Shown one piece after another: positions 1 through 5,501 of a DNA stretch of 12,569 bases (position 1 is its first letter; each line of letters opens with the position of its first letter). Source of the DNA: JBIOYL01 sp044870185. GTDB taxonomy: Bacteria; Actinomycetota; CALGFH01. The stretch lies in NCBI GenBank assembly GCA_044870185.1, contig JBIOYL010000440.1:1-12569 (forward strand). Reading direction: 5' to 3'. The translations under genes and the position numbers were made by a program. Below the pieces are notes generated by a model. It was not told the DNA's origin. It ran no database searches and saw nothing but the letters and a program-made list of their open reading frames with translations.

Positions 1-22
1 TTAGCGCCGATTTCCACGCAGC
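1..22. repeat. Left copy of a 22-bp inverted repeat
   Basis: This copy matches the reverse complement of 404-425 at 20 of 22 positions, with a shared core GCCGATTTCCACGCAGC. The pair faces inward around about 380 bp, as the ends of an insertion sequence or a MITE would. The window starts at its first base, so its true outer limit cannot be seen. Read on the minus strand, it contains the TAA that closes a short open frame (123 to 1) ending in TGRISQHRLYLGAKELRGNRR without its last residue counted beyond the stop. That tail loosely resembles the end of an rve-type transposase, which is weak evidence. Confidence 0.5.
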
Positions 23-403
23 TCCTTGGCACCCAGGTAAAGCCGGTGCTGGGAGATCCGACCCGTTGCCAGGCAAGGCGATGCGCCCACGCAGGGTGGA
101 CCGGGTAGGGCCGATTGCGCTGACTACACGGCGGCCCCTGCCGATGGTCGTGCTGGAGCCGCCGGCCCTGGGACGGGTAGGCTCGGTGCCGTGATCGCTT
201 GCCCGCCGTCGATCCGCGCACCGCGCTGGCATGGTGATACCTGCGGCCGGGCTGCGCGCTACGGGAACCGCAAGCGGGCAGGTATGTTTCCCGTCAGCGA
301 TCTCGCCAGGCTCCTGACTGGGCCCGGAGGCCACGGCCGCTGGCGCCGCGAGGATGCACGCACCGGGATGCCCGGCGGCTGCGGTCGAAGTAGGGTCGGA
401 TTC
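23..403. other. Segment between inverted repeats, no credible gene
   Basis: About 380 bases lie between the two inverted-repeat copies. Open frames on both strands are short, biased towards Arg, Pro and Gly, and lack a convincing ribosome binding site or recognisable motif. The only hint of coding is a minus-strand frame of about 40 codons ending at base 1, which could be the tail of a decayed transposase. I see no tRNA-like fold. The most economical reading is an eroded or internally deleted mobile element. The alternative is plain non-coding spacer with a chance repeat. Confidence 0.35.
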
Positions 404-425
404 GCTGCGTGGAAATCGGCGTTAG
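404..425. repeat. Right copy of a 22-bp inverted repeat
   Basis: This is the inverted partner of bases 1-22, with two mismatches. It lies 16 bases before the first ATG of the broken DUF6941-type gene. The frame of that gene runs open through the repeat (from 394), so the repeat may mark the point where an element joined or cut off the gene's N-terminal part. Confidence 0.5.
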
Positions 426-441
426 CCCCCAGGCGCTGGTA

Positions 442-741
442 ATGAAGCTTGAAGTTCCTTGGGATCAAGCGAACAGAACACATTCATGGGCCATAGAGCT
501 GTTGAATGAGGACGGCGATCTGGTGGAGGTGCCTGGGCCAAATGGTGTGTAACCACTCCGAATTGAAGGCAAGTTCGAGGTTGGACGCCCTCCGGGGTTA
601 AGGCCCGGTACACCTCTGGATGTTCCTCTAGCCATCAATTTCGGCATCCTGCCTCTTCGGACTGGCCGTTACACATGGCGGCTATCAATCGACAACAAGA
701 CTGATGAAGACTGGCGGATCTCCTTCAGCCAGTTCGAATAG
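442..741 (+). pseudogene. DUF6941-family protein, nonsense-mutated and 5'-truncated
   Basis: One frame runs from ATG 442 to TAG 739-741 with a single TAA at 550-552 (codon 37). Before the stop it reads MKLEVPWDQANRTHSW...GDLVEVPGPNGV. After it, in the same frame, comes PLRIEGKFEVGRPPGLRPGT, then LDVPLAINFGILPL and RYTWRLSIDNKTDEDWRISF. These blocks are what I recall of the DUF6941 family: a small beta-rich domain with VPWD.AN, EFEVGRPPG and LAINF motifs. The usual N-terminus (a strand ending in LGGGW) is not present upstream, where the 22-bp inverted repeat lies, though the frame is open back to 394. A CAA to TAA change would explain the stop. GC is about 53%, far below the neighbours, suggesting recent acquisition. 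No function is established for the family. Stop readthrough is possible but not indicated. Confidence 0.75.
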
Positions 742-778
742 ACGCCGAAGCGGCCTCCTGCCCGGCGCAGGCCCTCGA

Positions 779-1243
779 TCACCCGTCGGCAGGGTCGAAA
801 TCGAAGTCGAAGTCGAAGTAGAGCAGCTGGGCGGCCAGCCCCAGGGACTTGGCGTCCTCCTCGCCCACCTCGGTCCCGAACCGCCCTCTCGCCCTGGCGA
901 CACCTTCGCCGATCTCCGAGACCAGCATGCGCTTGAACAGCACGGCTTCGTCGTGCGCGGCCTTGTGCAGGACGGCAGCCACCTGGCCGAGGCCGACGCC
1001 GATCGTGCGCTCGTCGGCTCCGTACTCCGCGGTCAGCCTGCCACGGTCGGCCACGACCGAGGTCAGCACCTCGCGGCCGAGCCGCCCCTCGGCCATCGTG
1101 GCCACCTCCAGGCAGCGCACGAAGGCCTGATACTCCCGCGGGTCGAAGCGCCGGTACGCGCCGACGACGGCACTGAACATCCAGAACGGCGCGAACTGCA
1201 GTGTCCGCCATTCCTCCGGTGTGAACCGGTCCCGCTCGCTCAC
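779..1243 (-). CDS. TerB-like all-helical protein of unknown function
   Basis: The product has 154 residues. The start is GTG 1243, preceded by AGGGAG about seven bases upstream; the open frame runs further up, but that extension is Pro/Arg-rich and overlaps the next gene. The protein begins VSERDRFTPEEW and is predicted largely helical. The segment APFWMFSAVVGAYRRFDPRE resembles the first helices and acidic turn of TerB-type domains (a helix, then a D/E-rich turn, then a helix), but the key acidic pair of tellurite-resistance TerB is not obvious, so this is a fold-level suggestion only. The C-terminus is odd: YFDFDFDFDPADG, encoded by a 6-bp tandem repeat. It lies 46 bases downstream of the 75-residue gene on the same strand, probably in one transcript, and converges on the DUF6941 pseudogene. 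Confidence 0.7.
   Translation of the reverse strand: MSERDRFTPEEWRTLQFAPFWMFSAVVGAYRRFDPREYQAFVRCLEVATMAEGRLGREVLTSVVADRGRLTAEYGADERTIGVGLGQVAAVLHKAAHDEAVLFKRMLVSEIGEGVARARGRFGTEVGEEDAKSLGLAAQLLYFDFDFDFDPADG
794..817. repeat. Hexanucleotide tandem repeat in coding sequence
   Basis: There are four copies of GTCGAA (one reading ATCGAA) on the plus strand. On the minus strand they encode alternating Phe-Asp near the C-terminus of the TerB-like protein. A six-base unit changes the protein by two residues per copy without breaking the frame. Confidence 0.85.
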
Positions 1244-1289
1244 CGGTCGGCTCCCTGCCCGTCCGCTCTGGCGCTGCCTGCCGTCAGGC

Positions 1290-1517
1290 TCAGGCGTACT
1301 CGCCAGGCCCGAGGCGCCCTTCGCCGAGGGCCCAGTCGGCGAAGTCCTCGCCGCGGTCGCCCAGGCCGCGGGCCAGGAAGGCGGACGCCAGCTCATCGAT
1401 CCGCCGGTTGCTGAAGCCCTCGGCCGCGAGAAACGGGGAGGCGTCGGCGACCAGCCGTGCATGCTCGGCCTGCCGGTCCGGGGGCAGGGCGCCGTCCGCG
1501 TCGAGGCCCGCCGTCAC
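1290..1517 (-). CDS. Small acidic helical protein, unknown function
   Basis: The product has 75 residues. The start is GTG 1517, chosen because AGGAAGG lies nine bases upstream; an ATG just upstream is in a different frame. I do not recognise a named domain. The pattern EGFSNRRIDELASAFLARGL followed by EDFADWAL looks like two or three amphipathic helices, a layout seen in small actinobacterial hypothetical proteins. There is no signal peptide or membrane segment. It is the first gene of an apparent two-gene minus-strand unit with the TerB-like protein downstream, which suggests the two act together, but no function can be assigned. Codon-position GC and the good ribosome binding site support it being real. 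Confidence 0.7.
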   Translation of the reverse strand: MTAGLDADGALPPDRQAEHARLVADASPFLAAEGFSNRRIDELASAFLARGLGDRGEDFADWALGEGRLGPGEYA

Positions 1518-1546
1518 GGGGCATCACCTTCCTCAGGGTGGAGGTC

Positions 1547-1552
1547 ATCGTA
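1547..1552 (-). promoter_or_regulatory. Candidate -10 element for the 75-residue protein gene
   Basis: On the minus strand this reads TACGAT, matching TAnnnT, 30 bases before the GTG at 1517. No good -35 hexamer sits at the usual spacing. A 6-bp stem (CTTGCC 1556-1561 with GGCAAG 1577-1582) lies just upstream and could end transcription from the propeller gene, although no T-run follows. Confidence 0.3.
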
Positions 1553-1612
1553 ATCCTTGCCGACCGCTCGCCGGCGGGCAAGAGGCTGGCCAGGTGGCGA
1601 AGGTGACGGCCG

Positions 1613-2809
1613 CTAGCGGTCGCGGAAGACCAGGATGCTGCCGGAATAGCAGGCGACCCAGACGCGCGCGGCGGCCGGGTCGTAGGTGATGCCGATGGGG
1701 CTGGGGTTGGTGGCGACCGTCTGGACGACCCGCAGGTCGCCGGTCCGCAGCTTGCTCACGCTGTTGGAACGGTAGTTGACCACGTACAGCGAGCGGGCGT
1801 CGGGGGCGATGGTCATGCTGCGGGGCGCGCCGCCGGTGGCCCGCCTGGCGACGACCCGACGATCGGCCAGGCGCACCTTGGCGACCGTCCCCTCGCCGTT
1901 CAAGGTGACGTACAGGTAGCGGCCCGCCGGGTCCATGACCAGATGCCGGGGGCCGCTGCCCACGCCCCGGATCCAGCCGAGCCGGAAGCGGCGCAGGTCC
2001 ACGATGGCGATGTCACGCGAGCCCATGACCGCGACGTAGGCGGTGCGGGCGGCCGGGTCGACCGCGATGCCGCGCGGATACGCGCCGAGCGGCAGGCGCC
2101 GCAGCTCGTGGCCGCTGCGCGTATCGACGACGCTCAGGCTGTAGGAGCACCAGTTGCTGACCAGCAGCAGCCGGCCGTCCGGGGTCACGGCGACGAACTT
2201 GGGCACCGACCCGACCGGGATGACCCGGTCGACGGCCAGCCGCGCGGTGTCGATGCGGTAGACGAAGCTGCCGGGGTAGCGGTCGGCCGGCGAGCAGACG
2301 TCGTGGCCTTCCCGGCCGTAGCCGGGGCCGTACATGGAGTAGTTGGACACGTAGGCCGCTCGCCCGTCCGGCGAGAACGCCGCCTCGACCGGGGCGCCGC
2401 GCACGGTGCCGCCGCGGATGCCGTAGTCGGCGAGCCGCACCGCGTCGGGGATGGTGCGGACCAGGCGGTAGGACCGGTCGTACACGGTGACCGTGTGCCG
2501 GTACATCATGTTCTGGGCGAAGACGAGCCCGGTGCCGGACGCCGCCACCGACTTCGGCGAGATCCGGCCCGCGATGGTGTGCTCGAGCGCCAGCCGGAGC
2601 GTGTCGCTCCGCGGCCGCGGCGGGGCGACGGTCGCGGTCGTCTGGGACGGCGCCGGGCGCGACGACGAGGCCGGCGCCGCGATCACGGTGGGCGCGGTGG
2701 CCGCCGGCCGCTCCCGCCGGCCGCCGGCCGAGCAGCCGGCCAGCACCGGCCATACCACCGCGGCAAGCGCGAGCCACACCACCACAGGGGCGACCGGTCG
2801 GCGGCGCAT
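1613..2809 (-). CDS. YVTN/YncE-type beta-propeller lipoprotein
   Basis: The product has 398 residues from ATG 2809. An alternative GTG at 2815 overlaps the upstream stop as GTGA, and no clear Shine-Dalgarno is visible, so translation is probably coupled to the preceding gene. Residues 1-26 form a lipoprotein signal: MRRR, a hydrophobic stretch, and lipobox LAGC with Cys26. Residues 27-70 are a Pro/Ala/Thr/Ser linker. The rest is a propeller with repeated strand signatures of YVTN-type blades: SPDGRAAYVSN, TPDGRLLLVSN, DPAARTAYVAV, DPAGRYLYVTLNGEGTVAKV, APDARSLYVVNYRSNSVSKL and DPAAARVWVACYSG. Such propellers usually bind proteins or ligands outside the membrane; some are fused to or partner with surface enzymes. 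No catalytic residues are evident. It should be anchored on the outer face of the membrane beside the product of the upstream gene. Confidence 0.88.
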   Translation of the reverse strand: MRRRPVAPVVVWLALAAVVWPVLAGCSAGGRRERPAATAPTVIAAPASSSRPAPSQTTATVAPPRPRSDTLRLALEHTIAGRISPKSVAASGTGLVFAQNMMYRHTVTVYDRSYRLVRTIPDAVRLADYGIRGGTVRGAPVEAAFSPDGRAAYVSNYSMYGPGYGREGHDVCSPADRYPGSFVYRIDTARLAVDRVIPVGSVPKFVAVTPDGRLLLVSNWCSYSLSVVDTRSGHELRRLPLGAYPRGIAVDPAARTAYVAVMGSRDIAIVDLRRFRLGWIRGVGSGPRHLVMDPAGRYLYVTLNGEGTVAKVRLADRRVVARRATGGAPRSMTIAPDARSLYVVNYRSNSVSKLRTGDLRVVQTVATNPSPIGITYDPAAARVWVACYSGSILVFRDR

Positions 2810-2811
2810 GG

Positions 2812-3807
2812 TCACTGGTAGTTGATCACGTTCGGGACCGGGTGCAGCCGCAGCACCTCGCTCGGCCGCATGAGGTCGTCGTCCTGCCGGTAGAACAGCT
2901 TCAGGCCGAGGTGGAAGCGCTTGTCGGCGGCATAGGCGGCATAGTCTTTCAGCTTGGGCGCCCGGGTGCCGAACCCGTCGGCGTTCCACACCATCGCGAG
3001 CCCATGCTGCAGCCCGACCCTGGCCCGATCGGTGATCATGCTGGGCTCGAACTGGTGGATCATGAGCAGCTTCTGCGGCAGCCGGTACTGCTGCACGATG
3101 GCGCTGACGTGTGCGCAGGCGCGGTTGATGGCCGCCGCGTCGGTGTGGCCGAGCTGGCGGCCCGGAACCTGCCCGGGCCGCATGCTGAACTCGGGATCGA
3201 GGGCGACGCCGACGTCGGGCTCGCGCAGGAACCGCTCCCAGTACCGCACCTCACTGAGGAAGTCCGCCCGGCCGGGCTGGATGTCGAGCACGAGCAGGGC
3301 CTTGTGGCGGCGGGCGGCCTCGAGGTAGCGCCGCACCACGCCGTCGTCCTGGCGGGTCCGGTACATGCCGTCCGGTCCGGGCGTGCGATGGGCGATCGTC
3401 GCGATCAACTCGAACATCGGCAGCACCGGATGCCGGGGTTGGGTGTAGGGGGCGGCCTGTCGGGCCAGCCGCTGCGCCACCAGGTCCGGCGGCCCCGCGC
3501 CAAGCGCGTCCAGGCCCGGCATGCCGTAGAACCCGACGACCCGGAAGCGGGGGAAGATCTGGTAGCCCCCGCGTGGGAGGGCGGGGACGGGCCGCGCCGT
3601 GGTGGTGGTCGGGGCGGCCGTGGTGGTCGGGGCGGCCGTGGTCACCGCCTGCGCGCCGGCGCCCAGGATGGCCGGGTCGGCGCCGGGCGCCCGCTTCCCC
3701 CCGCTGCACCCGGCGCCTGCCGCGGCGAGCAGCAGCACCGCGGCAAGCCGGCACGTGCGGCGTGCCGCAGGTCGCCTGCGGGACTGCTCGCGCACTGCTC
3801 GACCCAC
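2812..3807 (-). CDS. Exported protein with putative glycosidase-like barrel, unknown function
   Basis: The product has 331 residues from GTG 3807, chosen for GGAG eight bases upstream; a GTG at 3795 is possible. Residues 1-34 form an export signal with an Arg-rich start, LAAVLLLAAA, and then GAGC. The Cys34 lipobox is imperfect (Gly at -3), so lipidation is likely but not certain. Residues 45-78 are a Thr/Ala/Pro linker (TTTAAP repeats). The globular part has strand-like segments ending in acidic residues: VVGFYG (90-95), LLVLDIQPGR (171-180), VALDPEF (201-207), KLLMIHQFEPSMI (246-258) and WNADGFG (274-280). This order suggests a (beta/alpha)8 barrel like glycoside hydrolases, with Asp and Glu at strand ends. 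I know similar actinobacterial lipoproteins but no experimentally assigned activity. It is first in an operon with the propeller lipoprotein. Confidence 0.8.
   Translation of the reverse strand: MGRAVREQSRRRPAARRTCRLAAVLLLAAAGAGCSGGKRAPGADPAILGAGAQAVTTAAPTTTAAPTTTTARPVPALPRGGYQIFPRFRVVGFYGMPGLDALGAGPPDLVAQRLARQAAPYTQPRHPVLPMFELIATIAHRTPGPDGMYRTRQDDGVVRRYLEAARRHKALLVLDIQPGRADFLSEVRYWERFLREPDVGVALDPEFSMRPGQVPGRQLGHTDAAAINRACAHVSAIVQQYRLPQKLLMIHQFEPSMITDRARVGLQHGLAMVWNADGFGTRAPKLKDYAAYAADKRFHLGLKLFYRQDDDLMRPSEVLRLHPVPNVINYQ
3602..3642. repeat. 18-bp tandem repeat coding the Thr/Ala/Pro linker
   Basis: Just over two copies of GTGGTGGTCGGGGCGGCC occur in tandem. On the minus strand they encode TTAAPT-type hexapeptides in the linker of the exported protein, so copy number would alter linker length without a frameshift. 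Confidence 0.8.
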
Positions 3808-3947
3808 CCAAGGTTCTCCGAAGACCGGCACCGGCCGGCTATCTTGCCGCAGCCGTCCGACAGGCTCAACCCGCGTCGGCCGCGGCGGGCATCCGCCGGC
3901 ACCCTCGGCCGCCCGTGTACTGTAGTGGTACCAGCAGGAGGCCGGAC
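3808..3947. promoter_or_regulatory. Divergent promoter region between the exported-protein operon and the DedA-PAP2 gene
   Basis: This 140-base gap must hold promoters for both directions. On the plus strand TACTGT at 3918-3923 is a plausible -10 element, followed by a GTAC-rich stretch and then AGGAGG at 3937-3942. No convincing -35 is visible. The minus-strand promoter cannot be placed. Confidence 0.35.
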
Positions 3948-4007
3948 ATGGCGGAATCGAGCGGCGCCCGCCTCGGACGCCGGCCGGGCCGCGGCGCCCG
4001 GGGCTGA
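3948..4007 (+). CDS. Possible 19-codon leader peptide
   Basis: ATG 3948 follows a near-perfect AGGAGG by five bases and opens MAESSGARLGRRPGRGARG, ending at TGA 4005-4007. Only two bases then separate it from the ATG of the DedA-PAP2 gene, which itself has just a weak GGGG. The downstream gene could therefore be translated by re-initiation or coupling after this short Arg/Gly-rich peptide. It may act as a leader that controls translation. Alternatively the strong site is used by chance, or the peptide has no role. No homolog is recognisable at this length. Confidence 0.4.
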   Translation: MAESSGARLGRRPGRGARG

Positions 4008-4009
4008 CC

Positions 4010-5449
4010 ATGGGCCAGGTGGTGGAGCGGATCCTGGCCCTGCACGGCTGGGCGGTCCTGGCCGTGGTGTTCCTGCTGCCGGCGCTCGAGGCTTCGGCCT
4101 TCGTCGGCTTCCTGTTCCCCGGCGAGATCGCCGTGCTGCTTGGCGGCGTCCTCGCCTTCGAGGGCCGCGCCAGCCTGACCGGCGTCCTCGTCGCCGCGGT
4201 GGCGGGCGCCGTCGTCGGCGACACCGTGGGCTATCTGGTGGGCCGGCGCTGGGGCCGGCGCATGCTCGACAGCTCCATCGGCCGCTTCGTCAAGGCCGAG
4301 CACCTGGACCGGGCCGAGCGCTACCTGGCCGCGCGGGGCGGCAAGGCGGTGTTCCTCGGCCGCTTCACCGCCGCCCTGCGGGTGCTCGTCCCCGGGCTGG
4401 CCGGCATGTCCGGGCTGCACTACCCCACCTTCGCCGTGAACAACGTCGCCGGCGGTGCCCTGTGGGCCAGCGGGTTCGTGCTGCTCGGCTACGTGGCCGG
4501 GACGAGCTGGCGGCACGTCGAGGCGGTCGCCAAGCGGGCGAGCCTGCTGCTGCTCCTGCTGGTGGTGTGCATCGGGCTGGTCGCCCTGGCGGCCCGCTGG
4601 CTGGCCCGCAACCCCGAACGGGTCCGGGCCGCCGTCGACCGCCAGCTCGCCCGCCCCTGGCTGGCCCGGCTGTGGGCGCGCTATCGCCGCCAGCTCGCCT
4701 TCCTGGCCCGGCGGCTGCGGCCCGGCGGCGCGCTCGGCCTGTCGCTGACCGTCAGCATCCTGGCGCTGGCCGGCGCGGGCTGGGCGTTCGGCGCCGTCGT
4801 GCAGGACGTCCTCGGCCACGACGAGCTCGGTCTGCTGGACCGGCCGGCCGAGCGCTTCTTCCTCCTGCACCGGGAGGCCTGGCTCACCAGCGCCATGCGG
4901 GCCGTCACCGCGCTCGGCCATCCGGCCGTGCTCGCCGGCGTCGTGCTGGCCGCCGGCCTGGCCGGCTGGTGGCGCACACGCTCACCCCGGCCGCTCGCCC
5001 TGCTCGCCGCCGCGTACCTCGGCGCGGCCGTCCTGCACCAGCTGGTCGCGGGCCTGACCCACCGGCCCCGGCCGCCGGCCACGCAGGCCCTCGTGCACGC
5101 CGCCGGGTTCTCCTTCCCGTCCGGCTACGCCACGGCCGCGGCGGCCGTCTACGGCATGCTGGCCGCGCTGCTCGCGGCGGCGAGCCCGAGCTGGCAGCGC
5201 AAGGTGGCCGTCTGGGCTGCGGCGGTCGTGCTCATCGCCCTCGTCGCCGTGTCCCGCGTCTACCTCGGCGCCAACTGGCTGGCCGACGCCCTCGGCAGCA
5301 TGGCGCTCGGCGCAGCGTGGCTGTTCGGCCTGCTCGCCACCATCCGCACCGTCGACGAGCTGCGCGCCGGCACGGCCACCTCCATCCTGCCCGCCAGGCC
5401 GGACGAGCGGCCGGCGCTGCCCGCCGGCGCCCGCCCGGGCGACGAGTAG
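4010..5449 (+). CDS. DedA (VTT) membrane protein fused to a degenerate PAP2 phosphatase domain
   Basis: The product has 479 residues from ATG 4010. The N-terminal half is a DedA/SNARE-associated domain: LEASAFVGFLFPGE (26-39), the G-x4-GYLVGRRWG loop, then GRFTAALRVLVPGLAG (117-132) and the N-x4-GALW...LGY helix. DedA proteins act in lipid translocation and envelope homeostasis and carry conserved acidic and arginine residues, which are kept here. The C-terminal half (about 240-450) is a type 2 phosphatidic acid phosphatase with five or six helices. Its signature motifs are altered: HRPRP (351-355) lacks the lysine seven residues before RP, PSGH is PSGY (Tyr373), and SRx5Hx3D is SRVYLGANWLAD, with Asn422 replacing the histidine nucleophile. 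Arg416 and Asp426 remain. The domain may be inactive or only bind lipid. The gene may be translationally coupled to a 19-codon leader. It stands alone between oppositely oriented genes. Confidence 0.9.
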   Translation: MGQVVERILALHGWAVLAVVFLLPALEASAFVGFLFPGEIAVLLGGVLAFEGRASLTGVLVAAVAGAVVGDTVGYLVGRRWGRRMLDSSIGRFVKAEHLDRAERYLAARGGKAVFLGRFTAALRVLVPGLAGMSGLHYPTFAVNNVAGGALWASGFVLLGYVAGTSWRHVEAVAKRASLLLLLLVVCIGLVALAARWLARNPERVRAAVDRQLARPWLARLWARYRRQLAFLARRLRPGGALGLSLTVSILALAGAGWAFGAVVQDVLGHDELGLLDRPAERFFLLHREAWLTSAMRAVTALGHPAVLAGVVLAAGLAGWWRTRSPRPLALLAAAYLGAAVLHQLVAGLTHRPRPPATQALVHAAGFSFPSGYATAAAAVYGMLAALLAAASPSWQRKVAVWAAAVVLIALVAVSRVYLGANWLADALGSMALGAAWLFGLLATIRTVDELRAGTATSILPARPDERPALPAGARPGDE

Positions 5450-5466
5450 CCCGCCGGCCAGCGGGC
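5449..5466. terminator. Candidate bidirectional hairpin between convergent genes
   Basis: GCCCGC and GCGGGC form a perfect 6-bp stem with a 6-base loop, starting at the last base of the DedA-PAP2 stop codon. No T-run follows on either strand, so classical intrinsic termination is uncertain; in high-GC actinobacteria such T-less stems are often proposed as terminators. Confidence 0.3.
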
Positions 5467-5501
5467 GCCGGGCGGCTCGACCGTCCACGGGCGGCCGGCG
5501 C

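Noticed and set aside
23..403. Hidden RNA gene in the gene-less left segment
   Set aside because: No tRNA-like cloverleaf, conserved promoter or terminator could be identified by eye. A covariance search would be needed to say more.
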